From: JANSWY01 sp965228955
GTDB taxonomy: Bacteria; Bacteroidota; Bacteroidia; Cytophagales; Cyclobacteriaceae
Length of the DNA stretch: 64,000 nucleotides
Assembly: GCA_965228955.1 (NCBI GenBank)
Contig: OZ245848.1
Span: 2,356,001 to 2,420,000 of the forward strand
Direction: 5' to 3'
Shown here one piece after another: positions 55,230 to 64,000 of this stretch. Both the position numbers and the translations under genes were made by a program. Each line of letters opens with the position of its first letter. Position 1 is the first letter of the stretch. The notes under the pieces were generated by a model that made no database searches, was not told the origin of the DNA, and worked only from the letters and a program-made list of their open reading frames with translations.

Positions 55230-56735
55230 ATGAAAAGACTAGCATTTCTATTTATAATCTTAATTCAAATACCAACCTGGGCAGCAGAAAAACCCCTGAC
55301 TGGAAAAATCATAGATGCCAAAACAAATGAGCCTTTAGCATTTGCCAGTATCGGTGTGAAAGGAACAAGCATTGGTACAATCTCAAACTCGGAAGGTAAG
55401 TATGTCCTTAATGTGCAAGGAATAGCTGAAAGTGATACAGTAATGATCAGCTATATTGGGTATGAGACTTACTATACTACAGTAAGAGAAATTTTCAGTA
55501 ATCCAATTATTAACCTTAAACCAGCAGCAATTAATCTTCAGGAATTTCAGGTAAACTCAGAACCATTATCGGTAGAACAAATACTTGAAAGAGTAGTAGA
55601 TAGGTATGATAGCAATTATGTTAAATCTACCAACAAGCAGAAGGTATTCTTCCACAAATACGAGAATGCACCATTCCCTGATAAGAACCAGATAGTTCTG
55701 AAGAGATCTAACTTTGTGGGGTTAGATGAACAGACATTCAATGAATTCTATGACCTTATGCCGAAAGAATTTGTTGAATATCAGGATGCAATTCTAGAGT
55801 TGTATGAGGATGGTGAGAAACAAAAACTTGTGCCAATCCAAGCTATTTCTTTAGAAGAAAGTTCAATGAAAGACCTATCCAAAGTCTTGGAAGAAAAGCT
55901 GGCAACATTTTTCAAAGACATTGAAGAAACCAACAAAACAACTGAAACTTATTACAAATTCAGGACAGGTATTTTTAGTACTAAAGTAGGACACAAAGAA
56001 ACTCCAGATTCCACGTGGAAGGAAGACCTGGAGGATTCTGTTAATTATCATCTAAGTTCAAGTGCTGTAAAATATTCTATGAACTTCATACTTAAAGATT
56101 ACGCATCTCTGAAAGGTGAGAATTGGGAATTCCTAAATAGTATGGGTAAATACAATTATACATTGCATGATTTGACCATACTAAATGATGAGTTAGTATA
56201 CGATATCTCTTTCACACCAAGAAGAAGAGGGTTGTTCGAAGGTAGAATTTATGTTTCAACGCAATCTTTTGCTGTACTTCAATTGGATTATAATTATGCT
56301 CCTGGAAAAGACAATGAAAATTTCCAATTAATGGGAATAGGACACTCCATGAAGTATAAGAAGGGTAGGGTCATATTCGAGAAATGGGAGAAGGGCTACT
56401 ATCCAAAATACGTTTACGCCCAACAAAACGAAAGTGCCTCTATCGAACGAGATTTTACAATTAAGAAAAAACAAAAGCGCTTTCTTTACGACAAAGAATT
56501 AAATGAAATTAAGTTCTCTACAGAACTCTATTTCGATACTGAAGCTTATTGGGAATATCTGGTCTTGGATCGCGAAGAAATTGATGCTGAAACTTTTGAA
56601 AATGTTACTGAACCTAAATCAGTTAAATTCAAAAGAGAATTTGCTTACTCACCCGAAATGTGGAACAGTACTGTAATAGCACCAACTTCGGAACTAGGTA
56701 AGTATAAACGTTCCAGTAGTGCGGATCAACCATAA
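55230..56735 (+). CDS. Exported protein with carboxypeptidase-regulatory-like domain
   Basis: A 501-aa protein with a signal peptide (cleavage near TWAA). Residues ~22-110 form the carboxypeptidase-regulatory-like beta-sandwich (LTGKIIDAKTNEPLAFASIG, VMISYIGYETYY). The rest is a mixed domain with VEQILERVVDRYDSNYVKST (~128-150) and a beta-rich part near 330-420 (DISFTPRRRGLFEGRIYVST), typical of Bacteroidota envelope proteins of unknown role. There is no plug or full barrel, so it is not a TonB receptor. It follows the reductase gene by 58 bp and precedes the second PadR cassette. Confidence 0.83.
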   Translation: MKRLAFLFIILIQIPTWAAEKPLTGKIIDAKTNEPLAFASIGVKGTSIGTISNSEGKYVLNVQGIAESDTVMISYIGYETYYTTVREIFSNPIINLKPAAINLQEFQVNSEPLSVEQILERVVDRYDSNYVKSTNKQKVFFHKYENAPFPDKNQIVLKRSNFVGLDEQTFNEFYDLMPKEFVEYQDAILELYEDGEKQKLVPIQAISLEESSMKDLSKVLEEKLATFFKDIEETNKTTETYYKFRTGIFSTKVGHKETPDSTWKEDLEDSVNYHLSSSAVKYSMNFILKDYASLKGENWEFLNSMGKYNYTLHDLTILNDELVYDISFTPRRRGLFEGRIYVSTQSFAVLQLDYNYAPGKDNENFQLMGIGHSMKYKKGRVIFEKWEKGYYPKYVYAQQNESASIERDFTIKKKQKRFLYDKELNEIKFSTELYFDTEAYWEYLVLDREEIDAETFENVTEPKSVKFKREFAYSPEMWNSTVIAPTSELGKYKRSSSADQP

Positions 56736-56738
56736 TAT

Positions 56739-56798
56739 GTTATAATAAATAGAACAAATATCAATTCAATCTGTTATATTTGTTATATAAAGTAGTAA
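56739..56798 (+). promoter_or_regulatory. Promoter and operator pair of the second PadR gene
   Basis: A perfect GTTNTA-N5-TANAAC site at 56739-56755 is followed, after exactly 19 nt, by TATATTTG (56775-56782), a perfect -7 box. A degenerate second site (two arm mismatches) starts on the last G of that box (56782-56798), 43 bp after the first. The first site lies where the -33 element would be. The predicted start is near 56788, 15 nt before the PadR ATG. Autoregulation by this PadR is the simplest reading. Confidence 0.6.
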
Positions 56799-56802
56799 TA
56801 AT

Positions 56803-57138
56803 ATGAGTAAAGACCATTTAGGAGAACTTGAAGAATTAATTCTATTGATGATTGTAATGCTGAAGGATGAGGCATATGGATTGGCTATAAGAAGAATTCT
56901 GAAAGATCAGACTAATAGAGTTATTACTATTGGTGCTGTTCATGGCACAGTAAACAGACTTGAGAAGAAAGGTTATATCGAATCAAGTATGGGAGGAGCT
57001 ACTGACCTGAGAGGGGGTAGGAGAAAAAGAATTTTTAAGATCACAGCTTCTGGGAAAAGTGCTCTACAAAAAAGCAGAGACCTGAAAGTGAATTTGTGGC
57101 AGCAAATACCAGATTTGTCAATTGATGTAGCAAAGTAG
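56803..57138 (+). CDS. PadR-family transcriptional regulator
   Basis: A 111-aa PadR-type winged-helix regulator, paralogous to the one at 42.5 kb (same length and layout). It has LGELEELILLMIVMLKDEAY, the recognition region TIGAVHGTVNRLEKKGYIES, the wing LRGGRRKRIFKIT and a C-terminal helix. The recognition helix differs from the first PadR (GAVHGTVNRLE versus GSIQSALKRLE), which fits the different sites at their promoters. It precedes two prefix-domain permease genes (9 bp gap) and probably represses the whole cassette. Confidence 0.93.
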   Translation: MSKDHLGELEELILLMIVMLKDEAYGLAIRRILKDQTNRVITIGAVHGTVNRLEKKGYIESSMGGATDLRGGRRKRIFKITASGKSALQKSRDLKVNLWQQIPDLSIDVAK

Positions 57139-57147
57139 AAATGCTAT

Positions 57148-59715
57148 ATGGATCCATCCAAGTATCAGCTCCCAAAAGCAGTTCAAAGGCTTCTGGGATT
57201 TTTTTGTAAAGGAGATTTCCTGGAAGAGATTCTGGGAGACCTGGAAGAATACCACTTCGAACTGGAGGAATACCCAAGATGGCAAAGACCTTTTTTATTT
57301 TGGTTTCAGGCAATTAATTTCATTCGTCCATATTCAATCAGAGAGTTTGTTGACAGGCAGAGAATCATCTATTTATTATTGTTGTCCAATTACCTCAAAA
57401 CTTCTCTACGAACACTAAGAAGAAATCCTCTTTCCTCATTTATCAATGTTTTGGGCTTGACTATTGCGATAGGTATGTGCATGACTATATATGCTTTCCT
57501 GTCGCACGATTTCAGAATTGACCAATTTCATGAAAATAAAGATCAGATTTATTTGACAACTATAGAGTTGGAGCAAAATGGACGACCTGTTCAGTATGGT
57601 CATTCTCCAATTGTTTTGGGAACTACACTCCATGATGATATGGATGAAATTTCTAAATATTCCAGAGTTTCAAAAGAACAAACAGTTGTTAAATATCGGG
57701 ATAACGTCCATTATGAGGAAATACTATTTGTTGATGGAGCTTTTCTTGAAATGTTTAGTTTCCCTTTAAAATGGGGCGTATCAAAGGAGCTTAATGATGA
57801 TTCTTCAATCTTCTTAAGCCATGACATGTCTCAAAAGTATTTTGGATATGAAAATCCAATTGGCCAGAAGATAGAAGTCAACTTGGGAGGTGAAATGGTA
57901 AAATTCAGAATAGCTGGGGTTGCAAGTCCTTTTCCAGAATCACATGCTTTGAGGTTTGAGTTTCTAATAAACATTTCTAATGCATTTAAGTATAATCTGA
58001 GATCATCACAATGGGGTGAAATGATTGATGGTACTTTTTTGCAGATAGACGATCCTAATGACGTTAATAGAGTATTACTTGACATAAAGAATTATGTGAC
58101 TAATTACAATAAGGGAGTACCTGATCATAAGGTAGAATCTTTTGGCCTTCAACAATTTAGTGGATTACATTTTGCATCAAGGAATCTTAGAAATGAGCTT
58201 TCTCATGATAACTATTATGAAGGTCGGGTCACTTTACCAATTGCCGCGATATTTATTTTGGCTCTGGCATGCTTCAATTACATCAATATCTCTATTGCCA
58301 GTGCTGCAAGGCGCTTAAAAGAGATAGGTCTTAGAAAAGTAATAGGAGCCGACAGGAGATTAATTATCTCTCAATTCATGACAGAACATTTGGTGGTTAC
58401 TTCTTTTGCTCTCATCATAGGGATTTTGTTCTCCTTATTTGTGATTTTACCTTGGTTTAACTCTTTGAGTGGTATTAAGTTGGTACTAAGCTTAGCGGAT
58501 CCACTTTTGTGGGTTTGCATTCTTTTTATCTTAATTCTAACAAGCTTAATATCTGGTGTTTACCCATCCATTTATATTGCTAAATTCGAGCCAGACAAAA
58601 TTTTTAAGGGCACATTAAAGTTTGGAAAGAACAGTCTAATCACCAAAATATTACTTGGAGCTCAATTTGTCATTGCTTGTAATGCAATACATACTGCGGT
58701 AGTATTTACTCAAAACAAAGAGTATCAAAATTCCAGAAGTTGGGGATACAACCCTAATGACATTGTATATGTCAAAACAAGCTCTCCTGAGCAAGTAAAA
58801 TGGATAACTGAGTATGCCAAAAACTCAGATGAAATAACAGCATTCACAGGCACGCAACATCAACTTGGAATCAATAAGGATTCATTAATGGCGCATTTAG
58901 ATACCAGCTCATTTGAACTTGATGTATTTAAGTTGAGTGGCCAATTTGTAGATATGGCTGGAATTGAAATCATTCAGGGTGCCAATTTTAGTGATGATTC
59001 AGATAAGCAAATCCTTGTAAACGAATTACTTAATCAGAGATTAGGAAACTCAAATGAGTTTAGGTTTTCAGGGAATACCTATCAAGTTGTGGGTGTAGTG
59101 AGAGATTTTCATAATCTCAATTTTTACAGTGCAATTAAACCTTCGGTGATTTTAAATACTCCGGAACAAGACACCCACTATATTTCCTTAAAATGCGCGG
59201 AAGGGAAATCGACCGAATTCTATGCTGACCTTAACACAAGTTGGTTAGAACAATTTCCAAATACTCCATTTATAGCAGGACATCAGGAGGATGTTTGGGG
59301 GCACTTTTATGATCAAATTGATATAATGGAAGAGTACAATGACATTCTAGCGGCAATTACAGTTTTGATTGCGGGAATGGGTCTGTATAGTCTAATTGTA
59401 TTTAATACAATAGCTCGGCAAAAGGAATTTAGTATCAAAAAGATAATGGGAGCCAAAGTTAGTGACTTGGCCGTTGATGTAATTAAACGTTATTCATTGT
59501 TGGCGATTATCGCGATGATTGTCGGAGCTCCATTGACCTACTTTTTGGTGAAGAAGAATCTAGATATACTGTTTAAGTATGCACATTCTGTTACTATTGG
59601 CTCAGTAGCTTTAGCGATTGCCATATTGCTATCTTTGCTCTTGCTTGTAATAGCTACTCAGGTCAGGAAAATTTCAAGAACGAATCCTGCTGAAGGACTA
59701 AAATTTGAATCCTAA
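57148..59715 (+). CDS. FtsX-type ABC permease with prefix domain
   Basis: An 855-aa permease. The prefix domain (~8-70: QRLLGFFCKGDFLEEILGDL) is followed by TM1 (~98-120), a MacB-type periplasmic domain, an FtsX module (~365-480; RLKEIGLRKVIGADRRLI), a central TM plus second periplasmic domain with GHQEDVWGHFYDQID (~710), and the C-terminal FtsX module (~735-850; KEFSIKKIMGAKVSDL). It is a close paralogue of the next gene, with which it is separated by 2 bp. No ATPase or periplasmic adaptor gene lies in the cluster. Confidence 0.92.
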   Translation: MDPSKYQLPKAVQRLLGFFCKGDFLEEILGDLEEYHFELEEYPRWQRPFLFWFQAINFIRPYSIREFVDRQRIIYLLLLSNYLKTSLRTLRRNPLSSFINVLGLTIAIGMCMTIYAFLSHDFRIDQFHENKDQIYLTTIELEQNGRPVQYGHSPIVLGTTLHDDMDEISKYSRVSKEQTVVKYRDNVHYEEILFVDGAFLEMFSFPLKWGVSKELNDDSSIFLSHDMSQKYFGYENPIGQKIEVNLGGEMVKFRIAGVASPFPESHALRFEFLINISNAFKYNLRSSQWGEMIDGTFLQIDDPNDVNRVLLDIKNYVTNYNKGVPDHKVESFGLQQFSGLHFASRNLRNELSHDNYYEGRVTLPIAAIFILALACFNYINISIASAARRLKEIGLRKVIGADRRLIISQFMTEHLVVTSFALIIGILFSLFVILPWFNSLSGIKLVLSLADPLLWVCILFILILTSLISGVYPSIYIAKFEPDKIFKGTLKFGKNSLITKILLGAQFVIACNAIHTAVVFTQNKEYQNSRSWGYNPNDIVYVKTSSPEQVKWITEYAKNSDEITAFTGTQHQLGINKDSLMAHLDTSSFELDVFKLSGQFVDMAGIEIIQGANFSDDSDKQILVNELLNQRLGNSNEFRFSGNTYQVVGVVRDFHNLNFYSAIKPSVILNTPEQDTHYISLKCAEGKSTEFYADLNTSWLEQFPNTPFIAGHQEDVWGHFYDQIDIMEEYNDILAAITVLIAGMGLYSLIVFNTIARQKEFSIKKIMGAKVSDLAVDVIKRYSLLAIIAMIVGAPLTYFLVKKNLDILFKYAHSVTIGSVALAIAILLSLLLLVIATQVRKISRTNPAEGLKFES

Positions 59716-59717
59716 AG

Positions 59718-62312
59718 ATGAGGCATCCCATGAATAGCTTCCCAAGAATAGTTGAAAAGATCCTCTCAGTTTTTTGCCGGGGTGAACTACTTGAGGAAAT
59801 ACTCGGTGATCTAGAGGAATACTATTACGAGCTTGAGGACAGAAACTGGTTCTTAAGATTTGTCTTCTTATGGTTTCAGGTAATCAACTTTCTACGTCCT
59901 TTTGCACTTAGGGAAATTACCTCCAGGAGTAGGTTTAACTTTGTTAATCTCTACAAAAACTATTTTAAGACATCCATAAGAGGATTAAAGAAAAACCCTC
60001 TAAGTTCTTTAATTAATATTATTGGTTTATCCATAGCAATTGGGGTAGCATTGGTCACGTATGCTTTCTTTCGTCAGGACTACAATATGGATAGATTCCA
60101 TAAGAATAAGGACAAAGTATTTCTTGCAACTTTTCATGTGGATAGAAATGGAGAGAGTGAACATTTTGGGATTACTCAGGCACCATTGGTTAATTATTTA
60201 AAAGAAGACTTTCCGCAGATTAGACATTTATCTCAAATAGCAGATAGTCGGGCAGTAGTATCATACGATCAATTCTCATTCCATGAATCTGTGCGATTTG
60301 TGCACCCTTCGTTTCTTAGTATGTTTAGTTTTCCTCTCAAATGGGGTGTATCAAATACATTAAAGAAGAGGAATACTGTCATAATCAGTGAAAGGACCTC
60401 TCAGAAATACTTTGGTAATGAAAACCCTGTTGGACAAACTTTAATGATAACAACGGTAGATGGAGAATGTGATAATTATACGATAACAGGAGTTGCTAAA
60501 GAGTTTCCAAAGGCTCACATTATTGATTTTGACTTCCTGATAAATATTGATCATCTGCAAAATGTCGCGAATAATTCAAACTGGAATAAAACTGTGGATG
60601 CAACATTCATTATGTTGGATGATCCTTCACAAATTGACTACATCTCTTCTTGTATGGGAAAGTATGTGGAGCTTCAAAACTCAGTAGAAAATAACTGGCC
60701 CGTTTCAAACTATGAGTTTATTGCTCTCAATGATTTACATTTCCGGGCAAGGGATCTTGTAGATAGCGTTTCATTCGATGATAATGAGGAAGCTAGAAAA
60801 GGAACACCATTTATTGCTATCATGATACTATTGTTGGCATGCTTTAATTATATCAATATTGCTATTGTTTCTGCTGCCAGAAGATTGAAGGAAATCGGAA
60901 TGCGCAAAGTCATTGGAGCAAGTAGGGGACAGATTATATTTCAGTTTCTATCAGAAAACCTTGTACTGACTTCAATTGCCATAACTATAGGCTTTATTCT
61001 TTGTATAACACTCTTTAATCCAGGAATGAAGGAGCTGAGTCTTGGTTCATGGGATAATCCTTTAGAAATTGCTGATCCTGTTTTATGGCTTTTTATTGGC
61101 GGACTTCTCTTTACCACTGGAGTTATTTCTGGAATTTATCCCTCGATCTATATTTCAAAATTTGAAACAGTCACAATTTTTAGAGGGTCTGTGAAATTTG
61201 GAAGGAAAAACCTATTGACCAAAACATTGTTGGGGATTCAATTGGTGATCACATGTACAGCAATTGCAATAGCCATCATGTTTGCGAAGAATAGTGACTA
61301 CCAAAACTTAAAAAGCTGGGGTTACAATCAACATAATATGATATATGCCCATGTTCCCAATAATTCAGCATATGATATCATAGCCAATGAGTTAGAAAAG
61401 AACCCGAATATTATAGCGGTATCAGGAGCAAAAGATCATTTTGGCAAAGCCAGAGACTCAACTGTGGTCCACTATGCAGGAAAATCTTATCAAGTCTCAA
61501 AATTTGAAGTGGATGCGAATTATCCAGAAATACTTGAAATTATACCGGTTGAAGGAGAGTTATTTAATCCTGATTTAGAAGCAACTGAAAAATCAATTCT
61601 TGTAAACGAATCATTTGTACATCATTTGGGATTAGAAAACCCAATTTCATCTTCGATAATATTTGAAGGGGATAGGTTTCGTGTAATAGGAGTAGTTAAA
61701 GACTTTCACATAGAAGGATTTTTTAGAAGAATTAATCCATCGGTGATCAAAGTTGCCAATCCCAATGAAAGAAGGTATCTGGTTGCCAGAGTAAGCCCTG
61801 ATTATTATACTGATACCTATATCCAGCTAAGAAACCTTTGGGCTGAATTATATCCAAATATTCCATTCATAGGTGGATATCAGGAGGATGTTTGGGGAGA
61901 CTATTTTTCATTATTGGAAGTAGCTTCTAAGTTTTACAGAATCCTTGCCATCATTGCTATAATCTTATCTTCATTAGGTTTATATGGTTTAGTTAGTTTG
62001 AATATAGCAGGAAGATATCAGGAGTTTAGTATTAGGAAAGTAATGGGGGCTGGTAAATGGAATTTGGCAAGCTTAGTCACAAATGAATATGTGGTTCTTG
62101 CTTTGGTTTCAATTTGCTGTGGTATACCTGTAAGCTATATACTGATTAAGGCAAGCCTGGATCTCCTCTATGCATATCCAATGCCCATGACTCCATGGGG
62201 TATTATTATTGCTGTTGCACTACTTTTATTGGTTATACTGTCTGTAATATTTTCTCAAATACGAAAGGTCATATCTACTAATCCCGCAGAAGGTCTTAAA
62301 GTTGAATCGTAA
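59718..62312 (+). CDS. FtsX-type ABC permease with prefix domain (tandem paralogue)
   Basis: An 864-aa permease with the same order of parts as the preceding gene: prefix domain (VEKILSVFCRGELLEEILGD), TM1, MacB-type domain, FtsX module (RLKEIGMRKVIGASRGQI), second periplasmic domain with GGYQEDVWGDYFSLLE, and C-terminal FtsX module (QEFSIRKVMGAGKWNLASLV). The shared phrases around RLKEIG and QEDVWG show a tandem duplication. Start: the ATG 2 bp after the previous stop gives MRHPMNSF; an ATG four codons later is equally possible. It ends the PadR operon. Confidence 0.92.
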   Translation: MRHPMNSFPRIVEKILSVFCRGELLEEILGDLEEYYYELEDRNWFLRFVFLWFQVINFLRPFALREITSRSRFNFVNLYKNYFKTSIRGLKKNPLSSLINIIGLSIAIGVALVTYAFFRQDYNMDRFHKNKDKVFLATFHVDRNGESEHFGITQAPLVNYLKEDFPQIRHLSQIADSRAVVSYDQFSFHESVRFVHPSFLSMFSFPLKWGVSNTLKKRNTVIISERTSQKYFGNENPVGQTLMITTVDGECDNYTITGVAKEFPKAHIIDFDFLINIDHLQNVANNSNWNKTVDATFIMLDDPSQIDYISSCMGKYVELQNSVENNWPVSNYEFIALNDLHFRARDLVDSVSFDDNEEARKGTPFIAIMILLLACFNYINIAIVSAARRLKEIGMRKVIGASRGQIIFQFLSENLVLTSIAITIGFILCITLFNPGMKELSLGSWDNPLEIADPVLWLFIGGLLFTTGVISGIYPSIYISKFETVTIFRGSVKFGRKNLLTKTLLGIQLVITCTAIAIAIMFAKNSDYQNLKSWGYNQHNMIYAHVPNNSAYDIIANELEKNPNIIAVSGAKDHFGKARDSTVVHYAGKSYQVSKFEVDANYPEILEIIPVEGELFNPDLEATEKSILVNESFVHHLGLENPISSSIIFEGDRFRVIGVVKDFHIEGFFRRINPSVIKVANPNERRYLVARVSPDYYTDTYIQLRNLWAELYPNIPFIGGYQEDVWGDYFSLLEVASKFYRILAIIAIILSSLGLYGLVSLNIAGRYQEFSIRKVMGAGKWNLASLVTNEYVVLALVSICCGIPVSYILIKASLDLLYAYPMPMTPWGIIIAVALLLLVILSVIFSQIRKVISTNPAEGLKVES

Positions 62313-62315
62313 TTA

Positions 62316-62375
62316 ATTCTACTTTATAGAACAAATAAGAATTTGAAGTCGTATATTAGTTATATATAATAGAAC
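62316..62375 (+). promoter_or_regulatory. Promoter and operator pair of the last permease gene
   Basis: Two sites of the GTTNTA-N5-TANAAC type: 62316-62332 (first base A) and 62359-62375 (perfect), 43 bp apart. Between them TATATTAG (62352-62359), one mismatch from TAnnTTTG, stands exactly 19 nt after the first site, and its last G is the first base of the second. This is the same layout as before the second PadR gene and the TonB receptor at 51.5 kb. A transcript start near 62364 would give a ~50-nt leader. Confidence 0.6.
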
Positions 62376-62413
62376 TTATACTAATATTAAAAGGTCAAAA
62401 CCTCAATAAATTT

Positions 62414-64000
62414 ATGTTTTCTAACTACTTCAAAACTACGATTAGGTCATTACTTAAGAATCCATTTACAACTGCTATCAATATTTTGGGCTTAGCTGTG
62501 GCCATAGGAATAAGCATCATGGTGTTTGCATTCCTGGAGCAGGATAAGAGTATAGATCAACACCATGTTAATAAGAATGATACATACTTGCTAACGTACT
62601 TTGTGAACATCGACGGAACGGAGAAGCAATATGGAAAAGCTCCTGTACCGCTTTACAAGCATGTTAAAAATGAATTCACACAAATCAAGAGCATAACCAG
62701 AATTCAGGATAAAAGTGTTGTAGTGAAAAGGGGAGAAGATGTATTTCACGAGAAGGTCAGGTTGGTAGATCCCACATTTCTGGAAATCATGACATTTCCA
62801 CTTCAAATGGGGGATAAAGAGTCTTTGCAAGATAAAAGTACTATAATACTATCTCATGAGATGTCACAAAAGTACTTTGGAAATTCTGATCCACTTGGAG
62901 AAACTATCAGGATCATATTTAATGAGCAATATAAGAAAGATTTCATCGTAACTGGTGTTGCTGAAAGGTTTCCTGAGGCACATGCAATCTCTTTTGATTT
63001 CCTGATCAATTATTCGAATATTGAACATTTTGATCCCAAATACGAAACGCAAGACTGGTCATTATACAACACAGGCTTGGTTATACAGCTTGAAGAATCA
63101 TCTGACTTCAAAATTTTGGAGCAAGGTTTAGACAAGTATCGATTAATTCAAAATAGTAAAGAAAGCGACTGGTCCATTTCGAAATTCAAACTTGAATCTT
63201 TAAATACGCTACATGCTCGATCTTCATTTATTCTGGAAGACATCAGTTATGATGATAATGTAGAAGCAAGAATTGGCTTACCGGTAATAGCTATTTTTAT
63301 GCTTTTGATAGCGTGTTTCAATAATGTCAACATAGCGATAGTGTCGGCCGCTAAAAGACTTAAGGAAATTGGTCTTAGGAAAGTAATAGGAGCAAATAGA
63401 AGTCAGGTGATCCTTCAGTTTCTGCTTGAAAATATAGTAATCACTGCCTTAGCTCTTGCATTAGGCTTAATTCTCTCGTATTTATTCATTTTACCTTGGT
63501 TTAGTGAGCTCTCTGGAACGTTGCTATTACTTGATTTTAATAATCTGAATTTCTGGATATTTCTACCGGCAATAATTTTGGTTACTGGATTGATCTCTGG
63601 TGGATATCCGGCAATCTATATTTCTAGATTTCAAATTGTTGGAATACTAAAAGGCTCAGTAAAACTTGGAAAGAAAAGTCGTGTTACTAAGATGTTGTTG
63701 GGAGTACAAATAGTTCTTGCCTGTACAGGCATAACCGGAGCTGTAATGTTTGCTCAAAATGTAGAGTTTCAACATAACAGAAGCTGGGGTTACGATCAGA
63801 AACAAACAGTTTATGCAAAAGTAAACCCAACTGGATTTGAGCGTTTAAAAGCTGAATTAAGTAAAGACCCAAATGTAATCTCCATATCAGGATCAGAGCA
63901 TCATCTGGGTAAGGAGATAGAAACAATAGTTTTAAGCCAACCTGATAAAAAGATAGAGGCAAGATCTCTTAGTATTGAGCCTGGTTATTTGGAAACTCAT
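62414..64000 (+). CDS. FtsX-type ABC permease without prefix domain, partial (cut by window end)
   Basis: An open frame of 529 codons from the ATG at 62414 to the last base of the window with no stop, so the gene continues beyond it. It begins directly at the first transmembrane part (MFSNYFKTTIRSLLKNPFTT) and has no cytoplasmic prefix, unlike its two upstream paralogues. It contains a MacB-type domain (ILSHEMSQKYFGNSDPLGET), an FtsX module (SAAKRLKEIGLRKVIGANRS, ~310-420) and the start of the central TM (LLGVQIVLACTGITGAVMFA). It has its own promoter with the same operator pair as the PadR gene, so it is probably part of the same regulon, though in a separate unit. Confidence 0.9.
   Translation, partial: MFSNYFKTTIRSLLKNPFTTAINILGLAVAIGISIMVFAFLEQDKSIDQHHVNKNDTYLLTYFVNIDGTEKQYGKAPVPLYKHVKNEFTQIKSITRIQDKSVVVKRGEDVFHEKVRLVDPTFLEIMTFPLQMGDKESLQDKSTIILSHEMSQKYFGNSDPLGETIRIIFNEQYKKDFIVTGVAERFPEAHAISFDFLINYSNIEHFDPKYETQDWSLYNTGLVIQLEESSDFKILEQGLDKYRLIQNSKESDWSISKFKLESLNTLHARSSFILEDISYDDNVEARIGLPVIAIFMLLIACFNNVNIAIVSAAKRLKEIGLRKVIGANRSQVILQFLLENIVITALALALGLILSYLFILPWFSELSGTLLLLDFNNLNFWIFLPAIILVTGLISGGYPAIYISRFQIVGILKGSVKLGKKSRVTKMLLGVQIVLACTGITGAVMFAQNVEFQHNRSWGYDQKQTVYAKVNPTGFERLKAELSKDPNVISISGSEHHLGKEIETIVLSQPDKKIEARSLSIEPGYLETH

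Overview
The window comes from an AT-rich member of the Bacteroidota, most likely a gliding or marine Cytophagales-type bacterium (inference). The signs are TonB-dependent receptors with carboxypeptidase-like N-domains, type IX secretion (T9SS) C-terminal domains, LytS/LytTR two-component pairs, FtsX-type permeases with a PadR-linked prefix domain, TAnnTTTG-type -7 boxes, and few Shine-Dalgarno-like sites. No tRNA, rRNA, CRISPR array, transposase or integrase was recognised.

Layout. 0-4.5 kb: an operon for beta-1,4-glucan use (GH9 lipoprotein, GPH-type sugar symporter, cytoplasmic GH1). 4.5-6.7 kb: alpha-carbonic anhydrase, glycerol facilitator-type channel, and a small secreted protein on the other strand. 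6.7-11.3 kb: a TonB-dependent outer-membrane protein divergent from a LytS/LytTR pair, with paired direct repeats between them. 11.4-20 kb: GH3 beta-glucosidase, a transmembrane propeller/LuxR regulator facing it, and a multi-domain T9SS-secreted GH5 cellulase. Together with the first operon this gives a route from cellulose to glucose without SusC/SusD. 20-25.5 kb: a LytTR pair coupled to a DUF3574 lipoprotein, a serine hydrolase and a chemoreceptor. 25.5-31.5 kb: an M57-type metalloprotease next to a 1648-aa stalk protein with 20 consecutive 36-residue repeats and a C-terminal C1q domain. 31.7-38 kb: a lipoprotein with a lysozyme-like partner, a third LytTR pair, and a VCBS/ASPIC/PKD protein with a T9SS tail. 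38-64 kb: five FtsX/MacB-type permeases (the last cut by the window end), two PadR regulators, two sensor kinases, a leucine-rich-repeat protein, a second TonB receptor and its downstream genes.

The strongest unexplained signal is regulatory. Three promoter regions (before the 51.5-kb TonB receptor, the second PadR gene and the last permease) share one layout. A palindromic site GTTNTA-N5-TANAAC lies where the -33 element should be, 19 nt before a TAnnTTTG-type -7 box. A second copy starts exactly on the last base of that box, 43 bp after the first. This suggests a PadR-controlled envelope regulon covering 51.5-64 kb. The first PadR gene has a different repeat pair, whose second copy also starts on the last base of a -7-like box. 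Two genes (carbonic anhydrase and the 311-aa protein at 45.6 kb) have terminator-like hairpins whose right arm and T-run lie inside their first codons.

Family calls rest on motif recognition by eye. Domain limits are approximate, and the motif scan was not exhaustive.
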